From assembly GCA_001898935.1 (NCBI GenBank), contig MKVT01000009.1:421306-485305 (forward strand): DNA of 64,000 nt, in the 5' to 3' direction. A model generated the notes under the pieces. That model saw only the letters and a program-made list of their open reading frames with translations, ran no database searches and had not been told where the DNA came from. This document shows, piece after piece, positions 36,049 through 44,996 of the stretch; position 1 is the stretch's first letter, and each line of letters starts with the position of its first letter. A program made the position numbers and the translations under genes. The DNA is from Paludibacter sp. 47-17 (lineage in GTDB: Bacteria; Bacteroidota; Bacteroidia; Bacteroidales; Paludibacteraceae).

Positions 36049-36792
36049 TTATTGCTGTTTCAGCTTAGCTGCCGCCGCTTTATCCATATAAAATTCGGTT
36101 TTTCCGGTCGTGTCGTGTACATACGAGGCCGGATATTTTTTTGCCTCTTCTTTCTTTTCCACGATGGTGGCAACTATATCGGCCTTTCCTTGTCCGGTTA
36201 TCATAAACACCAGCTGCCGCGCTTCGTTGATGGCCGGTCCGGTGAGGGTGATACGCTTTTGTCCGCTTACGGGATGCGTGGCTACTTCCACCGCCTTATC
36301 GGAGTTGAGCAGATGCATTTGATCGGGGAAAATGGACGCGGTATGCCCATCGTCGCCCATTCCCAGGAGGATAAGGTCGAACACCGGCATGCTGTTGCGG
36401 GCAGGCAGCAGCTGATGGAGCAATTTACCATAGCGTAGCGCTTCGTTTCCGGGAATCTCTTCGCCTTTCATCCGGAATACGTTTTCGGCCGGAATAAAGG
36501 CATATTGGAGCAGGGCATCGTAGGTCATTCCGTAATTGCTTTCGGCATGTGCAGGAGGAACGCAGCGTTCGTCGACCCAGAAAAGGAGAATGGCCTCCCA
36601 GGCGATGGTAGTACGGTATTCCTCTTCGGCCAGCAGCTCGAAGAGCGCTTTAGGAGTAGAGCCGCCGGAAACGGCGATAGAGCATTTTTGCCCCGAAAGT
36701 TTACTTTGGAGAGCCTTTTCGGCGATTAAATCGGCAACACCACGGGCCACTGCGGCAGCATCATCAAAAATATGTGTTTCGTAGTTCATCAT
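36049..36792 (-). CDS. pgl: 6-phosphogluconolactonase
   Basis: Hydrolyses 6-phosphogluconolactone, the second step of the oxidative pentose phosphate pathway. The 247-residue protein has CSIAVSGGSTPKALFELL near residue 40, WVDERCVPPAHAESNYG and LGMGDDGHTASIFPD, the standard NagB/RpiA-type sugar isomerase motifs of Pgl. It may start at either of two adjacent ATG codons. It follows zwf after about 60 bases on the same strand; gnd is not in the window. Confidence 0.95.
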   Translation of the reverse strand: MMNYETHIFDDAAAVARGVADLIAEKALQSKLSGQKCSIAVSGGSTPKALFELLAEEEYRTTIAWEAILLFWVDERCVPPAHAESNYGMTYDALLQYAFIPAENVFRMKGEEIPGNEALRYGKLLHQLLPARNSMPVFDLILLGMGDDGHTASIFPDQMHLLNSDKAVEVATHPVSGQKRITLTGPAINEARQLVFMITGQGKADIVATIVEKKEEAKKYPASYVHDTTGKTEFYMDKAAAAKLKQQ

Positions 36793-36853
36793 AGGAAGAA
36801 GTAATAAAATAAAGGCCGGAAGAAGGGACGCCCATCTTCCGGCACAGGGGTTT

Positions 36854-38359
36854 TTAATCGTTGGGTTCGCGCCATTTCATATGGCTATCGCCGAAAAGGT
36901 GATTCGACTCGTGTGGTCCCCAGGTATTGCATTCGTAAAAATACAGGGGGATTTCGGGGTTCACCTGCCAGGCCTGAATAATAGGATCGACGAATTTCCA
37001 GCTGGCTTTCACGGCATCGGCACGTGCGTAGAGCGTCGAATCGCCCACCATACAATCGAGCAGCAACCGTTCGTAGGCCTCGGGTATTTTTGTCTCGGCG
37101 AGGTCGGCGTACTTAAACGCCATTTCCACGTTGTGTACCTTGTAGCCGGCACCCGGAATTTTCATTCCGAAGTCGATGGCCACGCCGGCATCGGGATGGA
37201 TGCGCAGAATGATCATATTGTTGGGCTGGGTGAGGCAGAGTTGTTTGAACAGCTGGTGAGGCGCGTGTTTGAGGTGAATGACCACTTCGGTGACCCGTGC
37301 AGGCAGGTGTTTGCCGGTACGTATGTAGAAGGGTACATCGCCCCAGCGCCAGTTGTCGATAAAGGCTTTAATAGCCACGAAGGTTTCGGTTTTCGAGTTA
37401 GGAGCTACTCCCTGTTCCTGCCGGTATCCCGGGTGCATGCTGTCGCCTACCTGAGTGGCGATGTATTGTCCGCGGATGACCTGCTGAGCTACTTCATTTC
37501 CCTTGATGGGGCGTAGTGCCTGCAGCACTTTCACCGTTTCGTTGCGGATGGAGTCGGAGTCGAAAATGGCAGGCGGTTCCATTGCGACAACGGCCAGCAC
37601 CTGCAGCAGGTGATTCTGGATCATGTCGCGCATTGCTCCGGAGCTGTCGTAATAACCTCCACGGCCGCTCACGCCGATTTTTTCGGCCGCGGTGATTTCC
37701 ACCCGGTCGATGTATTTACGGTTCCATATGGGCTCAAAAAAGCCATTGTAGAAGCGTGTAACCATAATATTCTGCACGGTTTCCTTCCCCAGGTAATGGT
37801 CGATGCGGTAAATTTGTTCTTCGTTGAATCCGCTGTGCAGTTTTTTATCCAGTTCGATCGCCGTATCGTAACTGTATCCGAAAGGCTTTTCGACAATAAT
37901 CCGTTTCCATCCGTCGTCCTCGGTATTCAAGCCGTAGTTCACCAGGTTGGCCGCTACCGTTTCGTAGAGAAAAGGAGGAATCGAAAAATAATAGATAATA
38001 TTGCGCCGTATGTTCAACTGGTCGGACAGCCGGTACAGGTAATCGCGCAAGCCTTCGAAGTCGGCGGTGGTCTGGTTGTGTACTTTTTTGTAATACACCT
38101 GCTTTAGAAATACGGCAAGCGACTCTTTACGAGCGGCCGTTTCGTTGGGTAAGAATTCTTTCAGGGCTGCCTGCACATCTTTCCGGTAGGCATTTTCATC
38201 TTTTTCCTGGCTACCGGCGCCCACTACCACAAAGTTGGCAGGAAGAAAATTGCCGGTATACAGTTGAAATATTGCCGGTAGCAATTTACGACGAGCCAGG
38301 TCGCCGTTTGATCCGAAAATCACGAGAACCTGGTCTTCAATTTTCTTTTTAGAGAACAT
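36854..38359 (-). CDS. zwf: Glucose-6-phosphate 1-dehydrogenase
   Basis: Zwf oxidises glucose-6-phosphate to the lactone, producing NADPH. The 501-residue protein has the nucleotide motif FGSNGDLARRKLLPA near the N-terminus and the substrate-binding RIDHYLGKETVQN near residue 180, which contains the catalytic His. It precedes pgl, so the lactone made is processed by the next gene product. A perfect 11-base inverted repeat lies about 24 bases upstream of the start. Confidence 0.97.
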   Translation of the reverse strand: MFSKKKIEDQVLVIFGSNGDLARRKLLPAIFQLYTGNFLPANFVVVGAGSQEKDENAYRKDVQAALKEFLPNETAARKESLAVFLKQVYYKKVHNQTTADFEGLRDYLYRLSDQLNIRRNIIYYFSIPPFLYETVAANLVNYGLNTEDDGWKRIIVEKPFGYSYDTAIELDKKLHSGFNEEQIYRIDHYLGKETVQNIMVTRFYNGFFEPIWNRKYIDRVEITAAEKIGVSGRGGYYDSSGAMRDMIQNHLLQVLAVVAMEPPAIFDSDSIRNETVKVLQALRPIKGNEVAQQVIRGQYIATQVGDSMHPGYRQEQGVAPNSKTETFVAIKAFIDNWRWGDVPFYIRTGKHLPARVTEVVIHLKHAPHQLFKQLCLTQPNNMIILRIHPDAGVAIDFGMKIPGAGYKVHNVEMAFKYADLAETKIPEAYERLLLDCMVGDSTLYARADAVKASWKFVDPIIQAWQVNPEIPLYFYECNTWGPHESNHLFGDSHMKWREPND

Positions 38360-38382
38360 TAGTATGAAGTGTTTTTAACCGT

Positions 38383-38417
38383 TTTGCTTGTTTTTACTGT
38401 GAAAAGAAACAAGCAAA
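38383..38417. repeat. Inverted repeat between the M23 peptidase gene and zwf
   Basis: TTTGCTTGTTT (38383-38393) and AAACAAGCAAA (38407-38417) are perfect complements with a 13-base loop. It is 14 bases after the M23 stop and 24 before the zwf ATG on the minus strand. It may be a terminator without a T-run, or an operator or leader structure for zwf; the sequence does not decide. Confidence 0.5.
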
Positions 38418-38430
38418 CGTTCGGAAATGT

Positions 38431-39300
38431 TTAGCGAACCCTGATTCGCTGGCCAACGCGGAGCACTTTCTTGGGTGAAATTCCGTTGAGACGGCAGAGT
38501 GCACGTACGCTGGTGCCATTCCGGGCAGCGATACGACTGAGATTATCGCCATTTCTGATTTTATAATATTTGGCTGCAGCCATGGCTTTTACTTCTTTCT
38601 GATAGTAGAACGATTCGTTCTTGGTAATCAGGTATTCGTGCATAAAAGGCATGCCTTTTTCGAAGTCGATAATTTTTTCGGGATTCATGGCATTACCGAG
38701 GAAACGGATTTCGTAATGCAGGTGCGAGCCGGTGGAACGGCCTGTATTACCGCCCAGTCCGATGAGTTCGCCGGCCTCCACGGTTTGATCGAGTGCGACC
38801 AGCACTTTCGAAAGGTGGGCGTAAACAGTTTCCAATCCGTTGTCGTGACGAATTACCACATAATGGCCATATCCGTGACGGTCGTAATCGGTGATGCGAA
38901 CCTTTCCCGAAAAGGACGAAAGAACCGAATCGCCGGTTTGCAGTTTGATGTCGGTGCCATAATGGTAACGATAGCGTCGGGGACCAAACCTGGAAGTGAT
39001 GTATCCGGTCACCGGGACCACGAATTTTGAAAGGTCGATGCGTACCGAGTCGGGCAGGCTATCGACGGGTATTTTATACGGATTGAGCCTGGTACTGGTC
39101 CATATGTTGTTGTAAATATCGCCTGCAGGATGGTTTTCCATCAAGTCATCCGTTTCGTCGATCAGCAGTTCGCGATAAACCGACGTGGTATCGATTCCCG
39201 GGAAGGGAGGGATTTTTTTATCTTTATCGTTGGCCGTTGCCGATACTGTGATCAAACCGAATGTAAGAGCTGCAAGTAATTGTTTATAACAACAAGTCAT
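38431..39300 (-). CDS. Secreted M23 peptidase with C-terminal LysM domain
   Basis: A 289-residue protein with a signal peptide (about 1-23, ending SATA). The LytM/M23 domain has the zinc motifs HYGTDIKL and HLHYEIRF, the second with the catalytic HxH, so it is probably an active peptidoglycan endopeptidase. Residues about 240-288 form a LysM domain (KIRNGDNLSRIAARNGTSVR) that would bind glycan strands. It probably acts on the wall in growth or separation. The terminator-like inverted repeat lies after it. Confidence 0.92.
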   Translation of the reverse strand: MTCCYKQLLAALTFGLITVSATANDKDKKIPPFPGIDTTSVYRELLIDETDDLMENHPAGDIYNNIWTSTRLNPYKIPVDSLPDSVRIDLSKFVVPVTGYITSRFGPRRYRYHYGTDIKLQTGDSVLSSFSGKVRITDYDRHGYGHYVVIRHDNGLETVYAHLSKVLVALDQTVEAGELIGLGGNTGRSTGSHLHYEIRFLGNAMNPEKIIDFEKGMPFMHEYLITKNESFYYQKEVKAMAAAKYYKIRNGDNLSRIAARNGTSVRALCRLNGISPKKVLRVGQRIRVR

Positions 39301-39324
39301 GTGAAGTGGCTTTAGTATGTATGA

Positions 39325-39786
39325 TTAAATTTCGTCGTTCGCGTATAAAAAATCCAAAGTATGCTGAGTAAACTCAAAAATTTCGTCGTCGTCGAAAAAG
39401 CGGGCCAGCTCAATGGCGGCTGTTTCGGTCGAGTCGGAAGCGTGAACGATATTTTCCTGGACACTCATACTGTAATCGCCTCTGATGGTTCCCGGGGGAG
39501 CCTGGCGCCCATTGGTAGGCCCTGTCATGGCTCTCACCACCTGGACTGCATCCAGTCCCTTCCAGCAACACACGATTACCGGGCTTATCATCATCGAATC
39601 TTGTATGCGCTTGAAGTAGGGACGATCGACGAGGTGGGCATAATGCTGTTTCAGGATTTCTTCCGATAGCTGCATCATTTTTATTCCGCATAATTGTAGC
39701 CCCTTCCGTTCGAAACGGCGGATAATCTCCCCGATAAGTCCTCGTTGTAAGCTACATGGCTTTAAAATGACCAGCGTTTTTTCCAT
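39325..39786 (-). CDS. ndk: Nucleoside diphosphate kinase
   Basis: Ndk transfers the gamma phosphate from ATP to other NDPs through a phospho-histidine. The 153-residue protein has TLVILKPCSLQRGLIGEI at the N-terminus and the active-site NIVHASDS with His at about 115. Usual spellings are KPD and SDS; here KPC replaces KPD, a small variation. It sits between the M23 peptidase and recG genes on the same strand. Confidence 0.95.
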   Translation of the reverse strand: MEKTLVILKPCSLQRGLIGEIIRRFERKGLQLCGIKMMQLSEEILKQHYAHLVDRPYFKRIQDSMMISPVIVCCWKGLDAVQVVRAMTGPTNGRQAPPGTIRGDYSMSVQENIVHASDSTETAAIELARFFDDDEIFEFTQHTLDFLYANDEI

Positions 39787-39868
39787 GATGACCAGAAAAA
39801 AGTGTTTAAAAAATTTCGCAGCCCAAAATTAAAAAAAAACTTTTTAACCGGAAAGCAGATCGTTTATT

Positions 39869-41968
39869 TTAACTAATATTTCCCCAATTGCTGGTTGACT
39901 GCTTCATTTTTTGGAGTTGTTGTGACAAAATGCTATTTTTTTCGCTCGAAAGCGTTGCATCTTCTTCCAGGATTTCCATGGCGGTCGTGCGGGCAATCTC
40001 CAGCATCCGGCTGTCGCGGACGAGGTCGGCAATTTTCAGGTCGAAGGGCAAACCGCTTTGTTGAGTACCTTCGAGGTCGCCCGGACCGCGTAGTTGCAGG
40101 TCGGCTTCCGATATTTCGAACCCGTCGTTGGTGCGGGTCATGATCTCCATTCGTTTGCGTGTATCGTTGGCCAGTTTGAATCCGGTGAGCAAGATGCAGT
40201 ACGATTGTTCGGCGCCCCGGCCCACCCGTCCGCGCAGCTGGTGCAGTTGCGACAGTCCGAAGCGTTCGGCGTTTTCGATAATCATCACACTGGCATTGGG
40301 TACGTTTACGCCCACCTCGATGACGGTGGTAGCTACCATAATGTGGGTAGTTCCGGAAGCAAATTGCTGCATCTGGTATTCTTTTTCGGCGGGTTTAAGT
40401 TTCCCGTGTACCATGCTTATTTTCAGTTGGGGAAACAGTTCGCGGAAGTAGGCGTAGCCTTCGTTCAGGTTTTGCAGTTCCATTTTTTCCGATTCTTCGA
40501 TCAGCGGGTACACCACATACACTTGCCGGCCGGCCTGTATCTGTTTATAAATAAATCCATTCAATGCCTGTCGTTTGTTTTCGTAATAGTGAAAGGTTTG
40601 TATTGGTTTCCGCCCGGGCGGTAATTCGTCGATAACCGACACGCTCAGATCGCCATACAGCGTCATGGCCAGGGTGCGGGGAATGGGTGTGGCGGTCATT
40701 ACCAGAATATGGGGAGGATGGATGTTTTTTTTCCAGAGCCGGGCGCGTTGTTCCACCCCGAACCGGTGCTGTTCGTCGATGACCACCAGGCCGAGATTAT
40801 GAAACTGAACCGGATCCTCGATAAGGGCGTGGGTCCCGATTAAGATATGAAGGTGGCCGCTCCGGAGCGCGGCATGCAGTTCTTCCCGTGCCTTTGCCCG
40901 GGTTGAGCCGGTGAGCAATTGTACGCTGACGCCCGAGTCGCGCACCAGGCTGCGGATGGTTTCGTAATGCTGGGTAGCCAGGATTTCGGTCGGCGCCATG
41001 ATGCAAGCCTGGTACCCATTGTCGATGGCGATCAGCATCGACATCAGTGCGACGAGGGTTTTTCCGCTTCCCACATCGCCCTGCAACAGCCGGTTCATCT
41101 GTTTTCCGCCCGACATATCGGCATGGATTTCCTTTATCACCCTCTTTTGGGCATTGGTAAGTTCAAACGGCAGGTAATCGGAGTAAAACGAATGAAAAAA
41201 ACGTCCCACTTTCTTCATCACGAAGCCGCTCACGTTCATTTCCCTCCATTTGGTTTGCTGCAAAATACCAAGCTGCACATACAGCAGTTCCTCAAACTTC
41301 AGCCGTTGCCGCGCCTTGTTCAGCAAATTGGCGTTTTTAGGGAAATGGATATTAATAAGCGACTCGGTGAGATTCATCAGCGCATACTTCTGAAGTAAAT
41401 AAGCGGGTAAGGTTTCGGGCACACCCGCCTGGAGGTGCGGAAGCAGCGCCTGCATGATTTTCTGAACCGCCTTGGAATTCAGAAAACCCGATTTCATCTT
41501 TTCGGTCGTATTGTAATAGGGCTGAAACCCCATGGCCTCGGGCGGAGGCAATTGCGAGGGCAGTTCAACATCGGGATGCAGCAGGTTGAACCGTCCGTTG
41601 AAAAACGAAGGTTTGCCGAACACTACATAGGTAACGCCCGTTTTCAATTTTTCGAGCACAAACTTCACCCCCTGAAACCAAACCAGTTCGATGGTTCGTT
41701 TGCCGTCGGTAAACAGGGCTGTCAGCCGTTGCGAACGACCTTCGCCCGTTTTTTCGAACCGGATTATTTCGCCTTTCAACTGAATAAAAGGCATATTTTC
41801 GGTGATTTCGTGAATGTAGTAAAACCGGCTCCTGTCGATGTATTTGTAAGGATAATGACGTACCAGTTCCTCGGCCGAACGAATATTTAATTCGCCGGCA
41901 AACAGTGCGGCTTTTTTAGGCCCCACTCCCGGAAGAAACTTGATATCGACTGTCGACAGTACGCCCAT
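39869..41968 (-). CDS. recG: ATP-dependent DNA helicase RecG
   Basis: RecG remodels stalled replication forks and Holliday junctions. The 699-residue protein has the N-terminal wedge/OB domain (LPGVGPKKAALFAGE at about 12), Walker A GDVGSGKTLVAL near 295, the Walker B DEQH box VVIDEQHRFGVEQRARLW, TATPIPRTLAMTLYGDL and the C-terminal LRGRVGRGAEQSYC. Full length for the family. It starts 7 bases after the ispD stop on the same strand. Confidence 0.97.
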   Translation of the reverse strand: MGVLSTVDIKFLPGVGPKKAALFAGELNIRSAEELVRHYPYKYIDRSRFYYIHEITENMPFIQLKGEIIRFEKTGEGRSQRLTALFTDGKRTIELVWFQGVKFVLEKLKTGVTYVVFGKPSFFNGRFNLLHPDVELPSQLPPPEAMGFQPYYNTTEKMKSGFLNSKAVQKIMQALLPHLQAGVPETLPAYLLQKYALMNLTESLINIHFPKNANLLNKARQRLKFEELLYVQLGILQQTKWREMNVSGFVMKKVGRFFHSFYSDYLPFELTNAQKRVIKEIHADMSGGKQMNRLLQGDVGSGKTLVALMSMLIAIDNGYQACIMAPTEILATQHYETIRSLVRDSGVSVQLLTGSTRAKAREELHAALRSGHLHILIGTHALIEDPVQFHNLGLVVIDEQHRFGVEQRARLWKKNIHPPHILVMTATPIPRTLAMTLYGDLSVSVIDELPPGRKPIQTFHYYENKRQALNGFIYKQIQAGRQVYVVYPLIEESEKMELQNLNEGYAYFRELFPQLKISMVHGKLKPAEKEYQMQQFASGTTHIMVATTVIEVGVNVPNASVMIIENAERFGLSQLHQLRGRVGRGAEQSYCILLTGFKLANDTRKRMEIMTRTNDGFEISEADLQLRGPGDLEGTQQSGLPFDLKIADLVRDSRMLEIARTTAMEILEEDATLSSEKNSILSQQLQKMKQSTSNWGNIS

Positions 41969-41974
41969 CCCGGT

Positions 41975-42646
41975 TTATTTTAGAAGTAGTTCGGCAATAC
42001 GAAGATCGACGGGAGTCGTAATCTTTATATTTTCGACATTGCCGGGCACCAGGTCCACAGCATGGCCATAGGCTTCAACGACCGAAGCATCGTCGGTAAA
42101 GAGAGGCGAAAATTCCTGTGAATAGGCGTTTTTCAGCAGTTGAGCATCAAATACCTGCGGAGTTTGTACCAGTTTATAGCGGCTACGGTCCACGGCCCGG
42201 CTTCCTTCTGCAGTGAGCTGGCGGATACTTTCCACCGCATCGGTAACCGGGACGGCCGCACCCGTTTCGGCCGCTTTCCGATAGCATGCTCCGATGGTTT
42301 CGGCCGACACCAGGGGCCGGACTCCATCGTGCACTCCGATGAGTCCGGTGTCGGGAGCTGCAGACAGGCCGTGAAGCACGGAGAAAAACCGGCTGGGTCC
42401 TCCATGGATCACCCGGTGATCGATGCCGAACTCCAGGTCGTAGCACAACCGGTTCCAGTATTCAACTTCAGCTTCGGGCAGTACGACGATTATTTTCATA
42501 CTCCGGTCGAAGTCGTAAAACCTGCGCAGGGTATGCATGAGCACGGGTTGCCGGTGCAACATCAGAAACTGTTTCGGGACGTTGGTTTGCATGCGTTCTC
42601 CCTTTCCGCCTGCAACGACTATAACGGTACGGCTTTTGCTGTTCAT
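41975..42646 (-). CDS. ispD: 2-C-methyl-D-erythritol 4-phosphate cytidylyltransferase
   Basis: IspD couples CTP to MEP in the non-mevalonate isoprenoid pathway, upstream of the polyprenyl synthase at 26784. From the ATG at 42646 the protein has 223 residues. It shows VVAGGKGERMQTNVPKQFL (nucleotide loop), VHDGVRPLV and the C-terminal TDDASVVEAYG. A longer frame to 42724 would add a hydrophobic stretch unlike IspD and runs over the divergent promoter area, so it is rejected. Confidence 0.93.
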   Translation of the reverse strand: MNSKSRTVIVVAGGKGERMQTNVPKQFLMLHRQPVLMHTLRRFYDFDRSMKIIVVLPEAEVEYWNRLCYDLEFGIDHRVIHGGPSRFFSVLHGLSAAPDTGLIGVHDGVRPLVSAETIGACYRKAAETGAAVPVTDAVESIRQLTAEGSRAVDRSRYKLVQTPQVFDAQLLKNAYSQEFSPLFTDDASVVEAYGHAVDLVPGNVENIKITTPVDLRIAELLLK

Positions 42647-42670
42647 CGCGCTTGTTTTTCGATTAAGAAA

Positions 42671-42678
42671 CAAAGATA
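42671..42678 (-). promoter_or_regulatory. -7 box of ispD
   Basis: The minus strand reads TATCTTTG, matching TAnnTTTG, 25 bases before the ATG at 42646. A possible TTG lies about 25 bases further out, slightly too far. Confidence 0.5.
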
Positions 42679-42713
42679 ATAAAATAAAACATAGATTTAA
42701 CCACAACATTTTG

Positions 42714-42721
42714 TAACTTTG
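42714..42721 (+). promoter_or_regulatory. -7 box of the SPOR-domain gene
   Basis: TAACTTTG matches TAnnTTTG and lies 22 bases before the ATG at 42743. It is back-to-back with the ispD box. Confidence 0.55.
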
Positions 42722-42742
42722 CAATCTATAAAAGGTAGAAAT

Positions 42743-43216
42743 ATGAAGTATTTAACAGCGGTTGTATTGTTTCTGGCCAGTGCTCAGCTGCTTATGGCGC
42801 AGGACCCGGCGGTGACAGAACCAAAGAAAAACGCCTTCGAAATCATTCGTTCACGCGACAGTATCAGCGGGGGGCGGGTAATCATTCATCAGGACCGGCG
42901 CATTGAAAAAATTGTATCCGACAATACTACAGGCGCCGGTGCGTATACCCATGGTTACCGGGTTCAGGTGTTTTCGAGCAATGCACAGCGTACGGCCAAA
43001 GACGAAGCCTTCGATATCGAGCGCCGGTTGCGCGAGGCTTTTCCCGACATGGGAATTTATGTTAGCTACAGCTCGCCCTTCTGGAAGGTACGCATCGGGA
43101 ATTTTCAAACCGCTAACGAGGCGAAAGAGTTTGCCGAAGAGCTGCTCGTGCTGTTTCCCCGTCTGAAAAGTACAACCTATACGGTGCGCGATCGCATCAT
43201 CAACACAGGAAAATAA
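42743..43216 (+). CDS. Secreted SPOR-domain protein
   Basis: A 157-residue protein from the ATG at 42743 with signal peptide MKYLTAVVLFLASAQLLMA. The C-terminal half (about 75-150) looks like a SPOR domain: YRVQVFSSNAQRTAKDEA, then WKVRIGNFQTANEAKEFAEE. SPOR domains bind denuded glycan at division septa, so the protein probably acts at the wall. It lies 7 bases before folE and is probably cotranscribed. Confidence 0.83.
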   Translation: MKYLTAVVLFLASAQLLMAQDPAVTEPKKNAFEIIRSRDSISGGRVIIHQDRRIEKIVSDNTTGAGAYTHGYRVQVFSSNAQRTAKDEAFDIERRLREAFPDMGIYVSYSSPFWKVRIGNFQTANEAKEFAEELLVLFPRLKSTTYTVRDRIINTGK

Positions 43217-43222
43217 ACGACC

Positions 43223-43816
43223 ATGGATTTTAATCCCACCACCATAGCGCCCTTCGACGCCGACAAGACCAATCAGATTGCTCTTCATTACAAAGAAATA
43301 ATCCGCCTGCTGGGCGAAACTCCCGAGCGGGAAGGTTTGCTGAAATCGCCCGAACGGGTGTCGAAGGCCATGCAGTTTCTGATGAGCGGGTACGAACAGG
43401 ATCCCGACGAAATCCTGAAATCGGCCATGTTTACCGAGGATTACCGCCAGATGGTGATTGTGAAGGACATCGATTTTTATTCGATGTGCGAACATCACAT
43501 GCTGCCCTTTTTCGGGAAAGCGCATGTGGCCTATATTCCGAACCATAAAATTACCGGATTGAGTAAAATCGCCCGCATTGTCGAGGTGTTTGCCCGCCGT
43601 ATGCAGGTACAGGAACGCATGACGACGCAGATTAAGGAATGTATTCAGAATACTCTCAATCCGCTGGGTGTGATGGTGATCCTGGAGGCTCAGCATTTAT
43701 GTATGCAGATGCGGGGTGTTCAGAAGCAGAATTCCATCACTACAACTTCCGATTTTACGGGTGTTTTTCAGCAGGCTAAAACCCGCGAGGAATTTATGAA
43801 TCTGATCAAGCGCTGA
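43223..43816 (+). CDS. folE: GTP cyclohydrolase I
   Basis: FolE opens GTP to dihydroneopterin triphosphate, the first step of folate (and queuosine-type deazapurine) synthesis. The 197-residue protein shows [20 protein letters not shown] with the zinc-binding Cys/His, [15 protein letters not shown] and the C-terminal CLQMRG-like stretch [13 protein letters not shown]. Length and motifs are complete. Its last codons overlap the convergent membrane-protein gene by 11 bases. Confidence 0.96.
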   Translation: MDFNPTTIAPFDADKTNQIALHYKEIIRLLGETPEREGLLKSPERVSKAMQFLMSGYEQDPDEILKSAMFTEDYRQMVIVKDIDFYSMCEHHMLPFFGKAHVAYIPNHKITGLSKIARIVEVFARRMQVQERMTTQIKECIQNTLNPLGVMVILEAQHLCMQMRGVQKQNSITTTSDFTGVFQQAKTREEFMNLIKR

Positions 43817-44954
43817 CTGACCGGTTGCGTGTTTGTGTCAGGGCATGAATTACGAATGGCAGGCTCATACTGAAATAGGTGATGTCGTAACGCGAACTGA
43901 ACAGGCCGGAATGGAACTGGTCGGTAATCATGCGGTGGATAAAGGTGACTGCAACAAATACGACGAGGGTAAGGGCGGTAAAAAAGCTGAAGCGCCGGAA
44001 ATCGCCTTTCCATCCTAGCGACAGTGGCAGGAGCATAGCCAGCAGGAGCAGGGGTTCCAGCGGCGATCCCTGGCGGGTTTGCAGTACAAACGGATTGTAT
44101 TCGAAAAAGACCAGTTGATCGAAATCCCATACCACAAAAGGTAGAAAAGTGAGTACAAAGGTAAGGGCGGCTATGCCGGCAAATTGGAAACGCTTTGTCG
44201 GGCCGGCTTCCACAAATCCGGGAAACAGAAACAAAAAGAACGGAACGACAATGGCGAGGCGGGTCGACAGCATGAGGCCGCTTACAATGGCAGTAGTCCG
44301 GAGCGAGCTGGTCACCGACATCCCTTTCCGGTTCCACCAGGCCAGTATCAGATAGCAAAGAATAAAATTGTAAATGAGGTCGCTACGTACAGCTACTTCG
44401 TACCAAAAGGCAGGACTGGCCGTGAGCAACAGCAGGTACGTACATGCCTGTTTCGCGGATCCGGTAATCGGCTTTAAACTTACTATCAGCGCGATTACCA
44501 TTACCGTCATACCGATAGCCACATCGCCCAGCAGATGAAACGGGAGGTGGAAGGCATTCCAGAAAGGGAAGGGCGATCCGTAGCCGCCCAGGTGGGTTTG
44601 CGCCAGATAAGGATACTCACCCTTCAGCAAGCGCTGCAGGAAATGATCGATGGCCGACCAGCGATCGACTTGTACGCTCAGCGGATCAATTGCCCGATGC
44701 ATTATTAAAATACCGGCAACCGTCAGCACGGCCAGCGTTATCGTGGCGACAGTGAAAACCTTCCGGGGCAGTACCGATATTCCATAAAGCAAAGCCGGAA
44801 TTGCAAGTACGAAGGCCGAAACCGCTATCCATACAGGAAAACCGGTCCGTTCCAGGTATTTTGCTACAAACAGGCTGTTGATAAGCAGGTATATCAACAA
44901 GCTGCATCGCCATTCCCAGCTGGAGGAAAGTAGAGTATGTTGCCTCGTTTGCAT
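43806..44954 (-). CDS. Polytopic membrane protein, possibly GT-C glycosyltransferase-like
   Basis: A 382-residue protein with about ten hydrophobic segments and short loops. The segment [21 protein letters not shown] with an acidic residue in the first large loop, plus the helix layout, recall GT-C-type mannosyl- or glucosyltransferases, but I see no certain motif. It lies downstream of rdgB and porZ on the same strand, separated from porZ by 42 bases that contain a strong hairpin, so it may have its own expression. Confidence 0.65.
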   Translation of the reverse strand: MQTRQHTLLSSSWEWRCSLLIYLLINSLFVAKYLERTGFPVWIAVSAFVLAIPALLYGISVLPRKVFTVATITLAVLTVAGILIMHRAIDPLSVQVDRWSAIDHFLQRLLKGEYPYLAQTHLGGYGSPFPFWNAFHLPFHLLGDVAIGMTVMVIALIVSLKPITGSAKQACTYLLLLTASPAFWYEVAVRSDLIYNFILCYLILAWWNRKGMSVTSSLRTTAIVSGLMLSTRLAIVVPFFLFLFPGFVEAGPTKRFQFAGIAALTFVLTFLPFVVWDFDQLVFFEYNPFVLQTRQGSPLEPLLLLAMLLPLSLGWKGDFRRFSFFTALTLVVFVAVTFIHRMITDQFHSGLFSSRYDITYFSMSLPFVIHALTQTRNRSVSA

Positions 44955-44970
44955 GCTGTAAGCGCTTTAC

Positions 44971-44991
44971 CGCGCGATTGAAGATCGCGCG
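44971..44991 (-). terminator. Hairpin between porZ and the membrane-protein gene
   Basis: CGCGCGAT (44971-44978) and ATCGCGCG (44984-44991) form a perfect 8-base stem with a 5-base loop. There is no following T-run on either strand, so it may attenuate rather than end transcription. Confidence 0.5.
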
Positions 44992-44996
44992 ACCGG

